NCBI RefSeq assembly: GCF_001884185.1 | Contig: NZ_MAOE01000111.1 | Coordinates: 175,651-239,650, forward strand | DNA length: 64,000 nt | Source of the DNA: Bacillus albus | GTDB lineage: Bacteria; Bacillota; Bacilli; Bacillales; Bacillaceae_G | Direction: 5' to 3' | In this document: positions 43,820 through 54,100 of the stretch, in pieces | Layout: each line of letters opens with the position of its first letter | Position numbering within the stretch: position 1 is the stretch's first letter | Program-made: the position numbers and the translations under genes | Notes under the pieces: generated by a model | Databases searched by the model: none | What the model was told of the DNA's origin: nothing | What the model saw: only the letters and a program-made list of their open reading frames with translations

Positions 43820-45483
43820 TTAGGCAAAAGTATGTAGATGAATACATTGAACTTTATAGAAGTGGAAAAATAAAGTTCAATAAAGAAAGAGAACTGTTAA
43901 TTGACTATCTAGAAAAATATGTTTTGAACAGAGACGATTTGTATTTTGATGATGAAATGATTGAGAAGTGTATTCGCTTTGGAGAGAAATGGTACTTTCC
44001 GTTACAATCATTTCAGAAATTCTTAATAGCATTCGTTTTTTTGTTTTATAAGAAAAACGGACGTGTATTTTATCGGAAGTTCCTATGGATGCTTGGACGT
44101 GGTGGCGGTAAAAATGGTTTAATGACAGTTATTCTGCACTTTCTAATAAGTGAATTACATGGTATTCCTGAATATAACATTTCCGTTGTTGCAAACAGTG
44201 AAGAGCAAGCAAAAACAAGCCCAGATGAAATTCATAAATGTATTAAAAGGAATGAAGTTTTACAAAGAGCTTTTAAAACAACATTAACGCAAACCATTTC
44301 CAAATCGACTGGAAGTGTAGTGAAGTTTAGAACATCAAACGGAGACACAAAAGATGGTCTTCGTGATGGTGCTGTAATGTTTGATGAAGTCCATCAATAT
44401 GAAAGCAATAAAGATGTCCGCGTCCACATCAGTGGTTTGGGAAAAAAGAAAAATCCGCGTGAGTTTTACATTGGTACAGATGGATATGTAAGAGATGGAT
44501 TTTTAGATAAATTAAAAGAAAAGGCAATGAAAGTTTTAAATGGTGAAGCCCGTCCGAATGCGCTTTTCCCTTTCATCTGTAAATTAAATGATGAAAAGGA
44601 AGTTGATGACGTCGATAATTGGGAAATGGCGAATCCGATGTTATCTCAGCCGTTAAGTGAGTATGCTGAAGGCTTACTTGAAACAATAAAAGAAGAGTAT
44701 GAGGATTTAGAGGACGATCCAAGTAACCGAGAAGAGTTCATGACAAAGCGAATGAACTTACCTGTTACAAATTTAGAAAGATCCGTTGCAAAATGGTCAG
44801 AAATTCTTGCTACAAATCGTCCTTTTCCTGATTTATATGCACAAGAATGCATAGGGGCGTTAGACTTTGCAAGTATTCGGGACTTTGCAGCGTGTGGTCT
44901 TTTATTTAGACAAAATGGTGAATACATTTTTAAAACTCATTCCTTCGTAAGAAAAGAATTTGTGGATATCTATTACGGATATTCTAAAAAAGCAGGTGAA
45001 TTTAAAAAGCAGAAATTTGCTCCTATAAAAGAGTGGGAAGAGCAAGGACTACTAACAGTTGTGGATGAACCGACTATTAATCCTCAGCACATTGTTGATT
45101 GGTTTGTAGAAATGCGAGAACAATATGGGATTAAAAAGATTATAGCTGATAACTTCAGAATGGAAGCTATAAGACCACTATTAGTAGCAGAAGGGTTTGA
45201 AATAGAGGTTATACGAAACCCGAAAGCAATTCATAGTTTATTAGCTCCACGTATTGAAATGGCATTTGCAAATAAACAAATTGTTTTTGAGGATAATCCG
45301 TTAATGCGTTGGTATACACAAAATGTATTGGTTGTTATCAAAGCTGATGGTAATAAAATATATGAAAAGAAAGAACCTGTTCGTAGAAAAACAGATGGTT
45401 TTCAGTGTTTTGTTCATGCTCTTTATCGAGCGGATGAGATACAAGAAGCAACTGATTTTGTTATAGGTAACATTAAATTCTAA
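43816..45483 (+). CDS. Terminase large subunit
   Basis: 555-residue packaging ATPase/nuclease of the HK97 type. A Walker A-like GRGGGKNG is at 94-101 and Walker B AVMFDEVH near 186-193. The RNase H-like nuclease follows, with first Asp in GALDFASIRDFAACG and a second in KKIIADNFRMEA. It translocates genomic DNA into the procapsid and cuts at cos. Confidence 0.95.
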   Translation: MIRQKYVDEYIELYRSGKIKFNKERELLIDYLEKYVLNRDDLYFDDEMIEKCIRFGEKWYFPLQSFQKFLIAFVFLFYKKNGRVFYRKFLWMLGRGGGKNGLMTVILHFLISELHGIPEYNISVVANSEEQAKTSPDEIHKCIKRNEVLQRAFKTTLTQTISKSTGSVVKFRTSNGDTKDGLRDGAVMFDEVHQYESNKDVRVHISGLGKKKNPREFYIGTDGYVRDGFLDKLKEKAMKVLNGEARPNALFPFICKLNDEKEVDDVDNWEMANPMLSQPLSEYAEGLLETIKEEYEDLEDDPSNREEFMTKRMNLPVTNLERSVAKWSEILATNRPFPDLYAQECIGALDFASIRDFAACGLLFRQNGEYIFKTHSFVRKEFVDIYYGYSKKAGEFKKQKFAPIKEWEEQGLLTVVDEPTINPQHIVDWFVEMREQYGIKKIIADNFRMEAIRPLLVAEGFEIEVIRNPKAIHSLLAPRIEMAFANKQIVFEDNPLMRWYTQNVLVVIKADGNKIYEKKEPVRRKTDGFQCFVHALYRADEIQEATDFVIGNIKF

Positions 45484-45494
45484 TAAAGGGGGTG

Positions 45495-46655
45495 ATGACA
45501 ATTGGATGGATCAGTAATGTTTTAAACAAAAACAAAGAAATTGCATTTATGTTTGATGTAGATATGTTCATTGATACAGCGAACAGAGTCCACATGAAGC
45601 GACTAGCTATTGATACTTGTATATCTTTATTAGGGAGAACAATTAGTCAATCAGAATTTAGAGTGAAAAATGGTGAAGAGTTCGAAAAAAACGAACTATA
45701 TTACCGGTTAAATGTTAGACCGAATAAAAATATGACAGCAAGTACATTCTGGGAAAAATTCATTCAGAAGCTTGTTTATGATAATGAATGTTTAGTTATA
45801 CAGACTGATGATGAGGATTTACTTATTGCGGATGATTTTCAACATAACGAATATGCCGTTTTTGAAGATACATTTACAAATGTGGTAGTAAAAGATTACG
45901 AATTTAAGAGAAGTTTTAAACAAAGTGAAGTTATCCATTTGAAATATCGAAATGATAAGTTATCACCACTTATTGATGGACTCTTTTCTGATTATGGCGA
46001 TTTATTCGGAAGAATTTTAAGTTCTCAGAAACGAAAAAATCAAATTCGTGGCACAGTTGATATGGATATGATTGGTGCTAAAACACAGGAACAAGTAGAT
46101 AAGTTACAAAAATTTATAGATGACATGTATCAAGCAATTGGTAAGAAAGATATCGCTATTGTCCCACAACAAAAAGGGATTGAGTACAAAGAAGTCTATA
46201 ATGGCTCTGCTAATGGCCCTAGTGTGGAAGAAATAAATAAAGTGACAAATGGTTTTTTAAATCAAGTAGCGATGGCAATGGGGATACCTACAGCTTTGAT
46301 ATATGGTGAAATGGCTGATGTAGAGAAGCAAACGAAAAACTATATGAATTTCACAGTAAAACCTTTGTTAAAAAAGATTTCTGATGAAGTAAATGTGAAA
46401 TTCTTTGAAATGAATGAGTATCTTGAAGGGCAAAAGATTGAGGTTAAATCTATTTCTTATCAAAGTATATTCGAGCTTGCTGAAAGTATTGATAAACTCA
46501 TTTCTTCAGGCGCCTTTAGGGGGAATGAAGTGAGATTAGAAGCTGGTTATGAAGTTTCGGATGACCCTAACTTAAACAAACATTATATTACGAAAAACTA
46601 CGCTGAAATGAATGCTGGAGAAGGAGGTGAGAATACAAATGACGGTGAAAATTGA
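45495..46655 (+). CDS. Portal protein (HK97 family)
   Basis: 386 residues from ATG 45495; GTG 45492 is also in frame. The near-perfect AAAGGGGGTGA lies so close that the true initiator could even be ATT 45501; I leave the start open. The dodecameric portal family is recognisable from the N-terminal MKRLAIDTCISLLGRTISQ, LNVRPNKNMTAS, and QVAMAMGIPTALIYGEMADVE. Its last 17 bases overlap the protease gene. Confidence 0.93.
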   Translation: MTIGWISNVLNKNKEIAFMFDVDMFIDTANRVHMKRLAIDTCISLLGRTISQSEFRVKNGEEFEKNELYYRLNVRPNKNMTASTFWEKFIQKLVYDNECLVIQTDDEDLLIADDFQHNEYAVFEDTFTNVVVKDYEFKRSFKQSEVIHLKYRNDKLSPLIDGLFSDYGDLFGRILSSQKRKNQIRGTVDMDMIGAKTQEQVDKLQKFIDDMYQAIGKKDIAIVPQQKGIEYKEVYNGSANGPSVEEINKVTNGFLNQVAMAMGIPTALIYGEMADVEKQTKNYMNFTVKPLLKKISDEVNVKFFEMNEYLEGQKIEVKSISYQSIFELAESIDKLISSGAFRGNEVRLEAGYEVSDDPNLNKHYITKNYAEMNAGEGGENTNDGEN

Positions 46656-47415
46656 CGTTAAAGGTCCAATTATTTCAAATGATGAAGCTTGGATTTATGA
46701 TTGGTTTGAAATGGATGCTACAAGCCCAGGTAAGATTACAAAACAACTGGATAATGCAAATAGTGAGGATTTAATTGTATCGATCAATAGTCCTGGTGGT
46801 TATGTAGATGAGGGTTCGGAAATTTACACAGCATTAAAAAATTATCCTGGTCATGTGGAAGTTCAAATTGTTGGTTTAGCAGCAAGTGCAGCATCTGTAA
46901 TTGCTATGGCCGGGGATAAAGTTCGAATTTCTCCAACAGCAAAAATTATGATTCACAACGCTGCTAAGTGGCATGGTGGAGATCATCGTGACATGGAAAA
47001 GGCGGCTGAGATGTTAAAAATAACAGATCGAGCAATTGTAAATGCCTATGTCATTAAAAGTGGTAAATCTGAGGAAGAACTACTAAACATGATGGCTGAA
47101 GAAACTTGGATGGGGCCGCAACAAGCATTAGAAAACAATTTTGCGGATGAAATCATGTTTATGGAAAATCCAGTTAAAATGACAGCTTCAACTGCTACTG
47201 CTGCCATGCTTCCACAGAAAGTAATCGATGGTTTTAGAAATGGAACAATGAACAAAGGTCAAGGAATTACAAAAGAAGATTTAAACGCCGCTTTATCAGG
47301 GCTGAAAAAAGAGATTTTGAATGATTTACAAAATAATATAGAAGAACAACCAAAGGAGCCAAATCCTAAACCTGTAAAAAACAGTGGGATTAAAGGGCTC
47401 CTTTTAAAATTATAA
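46639..47415 (+). CDS. ClpP-like head maturation protease
   Basis: 258 residues from ATG 46639 behind GAAGGAGGTGAG, overlapping the portal. The catalytic Ser is in GLAASAASVIAMAG and the His in KIMIHNAAKWHGG, with the usual downstream acid. Family members cut the capsid delta domain during head maturation. The C-terminal extension (Lys/Gln/Pro-rich) may act as scaffold. Confidence 0.94.
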   Translation: MTVKIDVKGPIISNDEAWIYDWFEMDATSPGKITKQLDNANSEDLIVSINSPGGYVDEGSEIYTALKNYPGHVEVQIVGLAASAASVIAMAGDKVRISPTAKIMIHNAAKWHGGDHRDMEKAAEMLKITDRAIVNAYVIKSGKSEEELLNMMAEETWMGPQQALENNFADEIMFMENPVKMTASTATAAMLPQKVIDGFRNGTMNKGQGITKEDLNAALSGLKKEILNDLQNNIEEQPKEPNPKPVKNSGIKGLLLKL

Positions 47416-47434
47416 AAAATGGGGGAAACACATA

Positions 47435-48598
47435 ATGGTCATTAAATTTAATAAATCTGAAGCATTTAATAAAGCGAAGGCAAAATTAACGGATGCTCTA
47501 ACGAACGCTGAAAGCACAGAAAAAGAGCAAACATCAGCATTCGAGAATTTCTTTGATGCAATGCAAACAGATGTAATTAACACAGTCCGTAATCAAGTAA
47601 ATGACGAAATGCTAGATCGTTCTATTCTTCAACAACGTGGTCAAAATGTATTAACGGCAGCAGAAACAAAATTCTTTAATTCGGTTGTACAAGAAGGTGG
47701 ATTCAAAGATGGCGAAATTCTTCCGGTGACTACACAAGAACGAGTATTTGAAGACTTAGTAACAGAACATCCATTACTTGAAGCGCTTGGTTTGCAAGAC
47801 TTAGGTGCAGTTACTAAGTTCATTTATTCTGATGCTACAAAAGCATATGCATGGGGCGAGTTATTCGGTGAAATTCGCGGACAAATAAACGCAGCGTTCC
47901 GAGAAGAAAAGATTGGTCAACTTAAATTAACTGCGTTTGCAGCTATTCCAAACGACATGTTAGAACTTGGGCCGGTATGGGTTGAACGTTATGTTCGAAC
48001 TTTATTAGTAGAATCTTATTCTGTTGGTTTAGAGTTTGGTTATGTAAATGGTGGTGGATCAGTAGCTCATCAACCTGTAGGTTTAATGAAAGATGTAAAT
48101 GCTACTACAGGCGCGGTTACTGATAAAAAATCATCTGGTACATTAACATTCGCTCCATCTGAACACGGTGAAGTAATTGCTGGTGAGCTTTATGAAGTAG
48201 TAAAAGCTTTATCTGTTGATGGAAAAGGCAAATCTCGTAAAGTATTAAATAAAATTGTGATGGTTGTCAATCCTGTGGATGCAATTGGTGTACAAGCACG
48301 TAACACAATTCAAACGGCTAATGGTCAATGGGTAATGGCATTGCCATATAACATTCAAACTGTTGAATCTGAAGAAGTTCCGGTTGGTAAAGCATTATTC
48401 TTTGTGAAAGGTCAATATCTTGCAGCAATTGCTGGTGGATATAAGCTTAAAAAGTTTGATCAAACGTTAGCTATTGAAGATGCTACGCTTTATACAATCA
48501 AACAGTTTGCGAATGGTAAACCAAAAGATAATAAAGCAGCTCTTGTATATGACTTAAAGATTTCTTTCACACCATCTACAACTCCAGAAACTAAATAA
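47435..48598 (+). CDS. Major capsid protein (HK97 fold)
   Basis: 387 residues. The N-terminal ~100 residues are a helical delta domain (SEAFNKAKAKLTDALTNAE) to be removed by the upstream protease. The HK97-type body follows (GEILPVTTQERVFEDLVTEHPLLEALG). The C-terminal part has APSEHGEVIAGELYEVVKAL and the KLKKFDQTLAIEDATLYTIKQ end. Start ATG 47435 follows GGGGG. The gene order protease-capsid is canonical. Confidence 0.95.
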   Translation: MVIKFNKSEAFNKAKAKLTDALTNAESTEKEQTSAFENFFDAMQTDVINTVRNQVNDEMLDRSILQQRGQNVLTAAETKFFNSVVQEGGFKDGEILPVTTQERVFEDLVTEHPLLEALGLQDLGAVTKFIYSDATKAYAWGELFGEIRGQINAAFREEKIGQLKLTAFAAIPNDMLELGPVWVERYVRTLLVESYSVGLEFGYVNGGGSVAHQPVGLMKDVNATTGAVTDKKSSGTLTFAPSEHGEVIAGELYEVVKALSVDGKGKSRKVLNKIVMVVNPVDAIGVQARNTIQTANGQWVMALPYNIQTVESEEVPVGKALFFVKGQYLAAIAGGYKLKKFDQTLAIEDATLYTIKQFANGKPKDNKAALVYDLKISFTPSTTPETK

Positions 48599-48610
48599 GG
48601 AATGATGTGA

Positions 48611-48907
48611 ATGGATAAAACAACAATTTCAAATGAAATATTACAGGAATTTAAAGATAGGATGCACTTAGGGGATGATGAAGATGATAACCTGAGACGC
48701 ATCCTTTTTGCATCCAATGAAGCTTTAATAAAAGTGTGTGGATCGTATGACATAAACAAAGATGAGACGTTCAAAGAATTAGTTTTTGAACGTTCTCGTT
48801 ATGTTTATAACGATGCGCTTGAGTATTTTACTAAGAATTTTTTAACCGAAATTAATAGTTTTGGTATTGCAAAAGCTTTAGAGGAAATTAAGTTGGACGG
48901 TGATTAA
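48611..48907 (+). CDS. Head-tail connector (gp6-like)
   Basis: 98 residues, helical, with the pattern GDDEDDNLRRILFASNEALIKVCG and FKELVFERSRYVYNDALEYF of the HK97 gp6/SPP1 gp15 connector family that forms a ring below the portal. It lies directly after the capsid gene. Confidence 0.88.
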   Translation: MDKTTISNEILQEFKDRMHLGDDEDDNLRRILFASNEALIKVCGSYDINKDETFKELVFERSRYVYNDALEYFTKNFLTEINSFGIAKALEEIKLDGD

Positions 48908-48908
48908 T

Positions 48909-49262
48909 ATGCGTCCTTTTCAGTACAAGAAACCACTGAATACAGGTGATTGTAGAAATCGAATTATCATTGAACAACCTGAAGTAATAAAAGATGATTT
49001 GAATCAAGAAGTTGAAACAGGTAATTGGCAAGAAGTTAAAAAAGCATGGGCAATGATAAAAACGGTAAAAGGTTCGGAGTACATTGAAGCTTCGGCTTCA
49101 CAGTCTACACGAATTTATCGGTTTGTAATTCCTTATACAACAGGTATTACAGAATTAATGCGAATTAAGATGAAGAGTCGTATCTTTGATATTATCGAAC
49201 CGCCAATGAATGATGATGAAATGTATCAAACATTGACTATTATCGCAAAGGAGCATGTTTAA
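48909..49262 (+). CDS. Head closure / head-tail joining protein
   Basis: 117 residues from ATG 48909 (an earlier GTG 48900 has no separate ribosome binding site). Beta-barrel pattern RIIIEQPEVIKDDLNQEVET, WAMIKTVKGSEYIEA, TRIYRFVIPYTTGI and the C-terminal MRIKMKSRIFDIIEPPMNDD match the SPP1 gp16-like head-closure family. Next after gp6-like connector, as usual. Confidence 0.87.
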   Translation: MRPFQYKKPLNTGDCRNRIIIEQPEVIKDDLNQEVETGNWQEVKKAWAMIKTVKGSEYIEASASQSTRIYRFVIPYTTGITELMRIKMKSRIFDIIEPPMNDDEMYQTLTIIAKEHV

Positions 49263-49263
49263 T

Positions 49264-49605
49264 ATGAACGATTTTGCGAGCGAACTTGCTAGGGAATTAC
49301 AAAGGTATGCGAATGTTGTAGAAGAAGAATTGCTAACAGCACAAGAAGAAGTAGCTGATCATGCTGTAAGTAAATTAAGACAAAGTGGTCCTAAAAAAAC
49401 AGGTGCCTATCGTAAAGGGTGGCGTAAGAAAAAAGAAGGGAATAGCGTTGTTGTCCACAATATAAAAGGGCAACTAACGCATCTTTTGGAAAATGGCCAT
49501 GCAAAGGCTGGTGGTGGACGTGTTCCGGCTCAAGTGCATATTCGTCCAGTTGAAGAGTATGTAATTAATGAATTACCAAGACGGATTGAAGGGGCGCTTG
49601 AATAA
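49264..49605 (+). CDS. HK97 gp10-like neck/tail completion protein
   Basis: 113 residues from ATG 49264, 10 bases after AAGGAG; an in-frame ATG at 49255 is too close. The gp10 signature is seen as KLRQSGPKKTGAYRKGWRKK and HLLENGHAKAGGGRVPAQVHI. It joins the head to the tail tube. Confidence 0.9.
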   Translation: MNDFASELARELQRYANVVEEELLTAQEEVADHAVSKLRQSGPKKTGAYRKGWRKKKEGNSVVVHNIKGQLTHLLENGHAKAGGGRVPAQVHIRPVEEYVINELPRRIEGALE

Positions 49606-49934
49606 TGACATTAGGTGAATTAACAAAAATCCTTGAAGCTACAGGTTATCCTGTGGCTTATTCGCATTTCATAGCAACGCCAGGTAAGCCAGTGCCAGCC
49701 CCACCTTATATTTGTATTCTTGTGGATGGATCAGCAAATTTAATGGCTGATAACAAGGTTTATCACAAGATAGACGATGCAAATATTGAACTTTACACAA
49801 CTAAAAAAGATTTAGTTGCAGAAGCCAAACTTGAACAAGTCTTAGACGATCATGAAATTCCTTATGACTCGTATGGGACTTTTATTGAATCTGAAAAAAT
49901 GTATCAAAAAATATACGAAACGAGGTTGATGTAA
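49605..49934 (+). CDS. Tail terminator-like protein
   Basis: 109 residues; starts in the TAATG overlap with the gp10-like gene. Position between gp10 and the major tail protein, and the alpha/beta pattern (GYPVAYSHFIATPGKPV, IELYTTKKDLVAEAKLEQVLDD), match the tail-terminator slot of HK97/lambda-type phages. Named by synteny. Confidence 0.78.
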   Translation: MTLGELTKILEATGYPVAYSHFIATPGKPVPAPPYICILVDGSANLMADNKVYHKIDDANIELYTTKKDLVAEAKLEQVLDDHEIPYDSYGTFIESEKMYQKIYETRLM

Positions 49935-50525
49935 ATGACTAAAGAAAATAAAGTCGCATTTGGTTTGAAAAATGTTTATTACGCACTTTATGACGTTACG
50001 GATGGGGTTGTTACATTTAAAACACCAATCCCGATTCCAGGTGCTGTTGAATTAACATTTGATCCACGCGGAGATTTAATTGAATTCTATGCGGATGACA
50101 TGCTTTACTATGCAGCGAGTAATAACCAGGGGTATGATGGAACGTTATCTATTGCGACTGTTCCTGAACAATTTGCTATCGATGCATTAGGTGAACAGTT
50201 AGATGAAACAGACGGTGTATTAAATGAGTTAGCTGATGCGAAAGGAAAACCATTCGCTTTATTATTTGAGTTTGATGGTGATGTGAATGCAACTAGACAC
50301 GTTATGTACAATAACTCGGCAAGTCGACCAACTATCGCATCTAAAACAAAAACAAATTCAGCTGAACCTAATACAAATGAACTTAAGTTTGTATCTAGCC
50401 CTATTGATATCAATGGAAAACGTATGGTTAAAACAAAAACAACTTCTAAAACAACTCAAGAAATTTATAACAACTGGTACAAAGAAGTGTATGTAAAAAA
50501 AGCAGAAGTACCAAAAGGAGCGTAA
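49935..50525 (+). CDS. Major tail (tube) protein
   Basis: 196 residues beginning MTKENKVAFGLKNVYYALYD. Beta-rich (GAVELTFDPRGDLIEFYADD, GYDGTLSIATVPEQF), like phi13/TP901-type major tail proteins. It lies just before the G/GT chaperones and tape measure, the invariant position of the tube gene. Confidence 0.92.
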   Translation: MTKENKVAFGLKNVYYALYDVTDGVVTFKTPIPIPGAVELTFDPRGDLIEFYADDMLYYAASNNQGYDGTLSIATVPEQFAIDALGEQLDETDGVLNELADAKGKPFALLFEFDGDVNATRHVMYNNSASRPTIASKTKTNSAEPNTNELKFVSSPIDINGKRMVKTKTTSKTTQEIYNNWYKEVYVKKAEVPKGA

Positions 50526-50531
50526 TAGTAA

Positions 50532-50888
50532 ATGGAAAAGACAATTACAATAGACGGAAAACAAGTCAGATTAAAAAGTACAGCTGCAACGGTTAAACGT
50601 TATAAAGCACAATTTAGGCGTGATTTATTTGCAGATATGCTCAAATTAGGTGTTATTGCTCCTTCAAACCCTCAAGTTGGCGCTACTATTGATTTAGCGA
50701 ATATAGATTTTAGTAAAGTAGATTTTGAGGTCGTTTATGATCTAGTTTGGTTATATGCAAAAACAGCAAATCCAGAAATTGCTGATCCAATTACATGGTT
50801 AGATGGTTTTGATGAGTTCCCTATCTCTGAGATTCTTCCAGAAATCATGGACATGATTCAAAGTACGATGGGCGCAAAAAAAAAATAA
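50532..50888 (+). CDS. Tail assembly chaperone G
   Basis: 118-residue helical chaperone (TAATVKRYKAQFRRDLF, WLYAKTANPEIADPITWLDGF) that coats the tape measure during tail assembly. It ends in KKK-stop inside a run of ten A (50876-50885). The same gene is read through by -1 slippage to make the longer GT form. Confidence 0.88.
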   Translation: MEKTITIDGKQVRLKSTAATVKRYKAQFRRDLFADMLKLGVIAPSNPQVGATIDLANIDFSKVDFEVVYDLVWLYAKTANPEIADPITWLDGFDEFPISEILPEIMDMIQSTMGAKKK

Positions 50889-51103
50889 AGAAAAGTAATG
50901 GAGAGCAAGGAGCTTTCAGTGATGAAGAATTAACCACTGATACGTTCCTTGCTCTTTGTTATAAAGCGAAACTAACAAGTTGGGATTTAGAAGATATGAC
51001 AATCGGTGATTGTTTTGATTACATTGCTGAGTTTGCTGAAATGGAGAATCCAGATAAAGAAAAAGTTAGAAAAGCAAATCAAAAAGACTTCGATTCATTC
51101 TAA
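50532..51103 (+). CDS. Tail assembly chaperone GT, by -1 ribosomal frameshift
   Basis: If ribosomes slip back one base on the A-run 50876-50885, translation continues as IKKSNGEQGAFSDEELTTDT and on to the TAA at 51101-51103, giving about 190 residues. The extension (LALCYKAKLTSWDLEDMTIG, FAEMENPDKEKVRKANQKDF) is typical T-domain sequence and has no start of its own. G/GT frameshifting is conserved in long-tailed phages. The slip position is read from the sequence; efficiency is unknown. Confidence 0.8.
50876..50885 (+). other. Programmed -1 frameshift site (A10)
   Basis: Ten consecutive A residues contain A-AAA-AAA heptamers in the G frame immediately before the G stop codon TAA. This lets tandem tRNA-Lys slip by one base into the T frame, which is open for 72 codons. 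Confidence 0.75.
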
Positions 51104-51118
51104 GAAAGGGGTGAGAAA

Positions 51119-54100
51119 ATGGCAGGAAGAATTAAAGGAATTACGATTGAAATTGGCGGAGAAACCACAGGACTTCAGAATGCTTTAAAAGATGTAAATA
51201 AACGAAGTAATGATTTAACAAAAGAACTAAAAGACGTTGAACGGCTGTTAAAATTTGATCCTGGTAATGTGGAAGCATTAGCCCAAAAACAACAGTTACT
51301 TACACAACAAATTGAAAATACAACACAAAAGCTAGACAAATTAAAAGCAGCTGAACAACAAGTTCAAGCTCAATTTCAAAACGGTAAAATTTCTGAGGAA
51401 CAATATCGTGCTTTTAGGCGTGAGATTGAATTTACAGAAGGGTCTCTTAATGGTCTAAAAAATAAGCTTGGAAACATGAAGGCTGAACAAGATAATGTAG
51501 CGAGTTCCACAAGGCAATTAGAAACATTGTTTAGCGCAACTGGGAAAAGTGTTGATGATTTTGCAGGAGCATTAGGAAATCGTCTTGTGAATGCAATTCG
51601 AAATGGAACGGCTACAAGTAAGCAGTTAGAGCAAGCAATTGGAATTATTGGTCGTGAAGCATTAGGAGTGGGGACAGATATTGATAAATTACAACGTGCT
51701 CTTCGTTCTGTGGATAGCGGAAACTCAATACGGCAAGTGCAAAATGAATTAAGAGATTTACAACAAGAGGCTGGTAGAACAGAGAAGAAGTTTGAAGGTC
51801 TGAAAATAGGGTTAGAAAATGTTATTGGCGGATTAGCAGCAGGTGGGGGAATTGCAACCGCAATTGAAAAAGCAATGGATATGTCAAAGTTACAAACAAA
51901 AATTGATATATCTTTTGATGTCCCTGAATCCTCGAAAAAAACAGTAGAAGAAGCTGTAAGAGGAATTTCAGCTTATGGAGTGGATGCAGAAGCATCTTTA
52001 GAGGGTGTACGCCGACAATGGGCTTTAAATAAAGGCGTGAGCGATGAAGCGAATGCAGCAATTGTAAAAGGAGCAGCCGTAATTGCACAATCCTATGAAG
52101 GTATAGATTTTACTGAGTTAATTCAGGAAACAAATGAAATCGGCAATGAATTAGGAATTTCGCAAGAAGGCGCTCTTGGTATGGCGGACGCTTTACTCAA
52201 GTTAGGATTTCCGCCTGAACAATTAGATATCATTGCTGAATATGGAGGACAGCTAACGCGAGCGGGATACAGTGCTGAAGAAGTCCAAGCAATAATGGAA
52301 GCTGGGGTTGAAACAGGAACCTGGAATATTGATAATTTGCTAGATGGTCTGAAAGAGGGACGTATTAAAGCGGCCGAGTTCGGTCAAGGTGTCGATAAAG
52401 CTATGAAAGAATCACTTGAAGGCACAAAAATTTCAGCAGAACAAGTTGAAAAATGGGGGCAATCTGTAGCTAATGGTGGTAAAGAAGGATCAGCCGCTAT
52501 GTCAGAGATTGCAGCAGCTTTAGCCAATGTAGAAGATAAAACGAAGCGAAATGAGTTAGGTGTTAAACTTTTCGGTAGATGATGAATTGTGCCGAAGTAA
52601 AATCGTTCAAAAACGGTGAAGGCTCAGCATGTAAAGATGGTGCCAATACCGTGGTAAAGCACATTTTAAAAGATGTGGCTCACCGTAACGCATAGGAGTT
52701 GAACCTGTATTACAGAATAAAATACTCCCACGAGTGAACGACAACCTTATAGGTTGAAAATATATGCTGAACCGAGGATGAGTTAACATCCTATAATGCG
52801 GAGAAATTCCCGGAAGTAGAGGATAAAAAGCCTTTACGATAACAAAAGGACAATGTGGGAAGATCAAGGCGACAACATAACATACGCGTTACTTGGAGCT
52901 CAAAGTAAGGTAGTTGATTTTGATAAGAACCAACAGAAATTAAATGAAACTATTAAAAAAATGGATGAAAACCCAGCAGTTAAGTTTCAAAAAGCAATGC
53001 AAGATTTGCAAATGGCTCTCAAACCTGTTCTTGCAGTTATAGCTGATGTTGTTGCTAAGATTGCTGATTGGATTTCTAATAATCCTAAATTAGCAGCCAC
53101 ACTGGCAGCCATTGCGGTAGCGATAGGAGTAATTTCAGGAGCGTTTATGGCTTTAGCGCCAATTGTTGTCGTCATATCGAGTATAGGGGCTGCAATGATG
53201 GGATGGGTAGCCCTAATTACCGTGGTTGTAGCCGCTGTAGTTGCCTTGGGTGTTCTAATCTATCAAAATTGGGATTCCATAAAACAATGGACCATTGATG
53301 CTTGGAATGCAATTGGAGAGTTCTTAGTAGGAATATGGGACGGGATTGTACAATGGGCAAGTGATACCTGGAATAGTATTAGTGAATCTACATCGGAAGT
53401 CTGGAACTCAATTAAGGAGTTCTTAATAGGCTTGTGGAATGGAATAGTTGAGTTTGTTGTAACCTGGGGAACCGCTATTTTAGAAGCATACGTTGGTATT
53501 TGGACTTCAATTTTTAATTTCTGTATGGAAATTTGGAATGGAATTGTGGAATACCTTACTTCTGTCTTACAAGGAATAGCAACCTTCTTCACTGAGGTAT
53601 GGACTTCAATTTCAACGTTCTTTCAAGAGACATGGAATGGATTAGTTGCCTTTTTAACTCCTATTTTACAAGGGATTGCTGATTTCTTTTCTATGATTTG
53701 GAATGGCATTTCTACAGTGATTCAAACTGTATGGAATTTCATTACTCAATACTTACAAGCGATTTGGACAGCTATTCTATACTTTGCTACGCCAATATTT
53801 GAAAGTATCAAGAATTTCATTTCTGAATGCTGGAATAAGATTAAATCTACTACAAGCCTTGTATGGGAAACGATTAAGAATTTCTTAGTTTCCTGTTGGA
53901 ATGGACTTGTAGCATTTGTTATGCCGATTTTCGAAAAAATTAAGTCCTGGATCATAACTGTGTGGGATGCAATCAGTTCGGCAACAATGGCTGTATGGAA
54001 TGCAGTTAAGAATTTCTTGCAATCATGTTGGAATGGTTTAGTTGCTTTTGTAATGCCAATATTTAATTCAATAAAAGACTGGATTGTAAACACCTGGAAC

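Noticed and set aside
45492-45503. ATT or GTG as definite start of the portal gene
   Set aside because: The ribosome binding site is too close to ATG 45495 for certainty, but ATT initiation is very rare; the start is left open rather than claimed.
52583-52852. Tape measure gene broken by mutation into two genes
   Set aside because: The exact in-frame exon junction with P1 and P10 pairing and a terminal G explains the break better as an intron.
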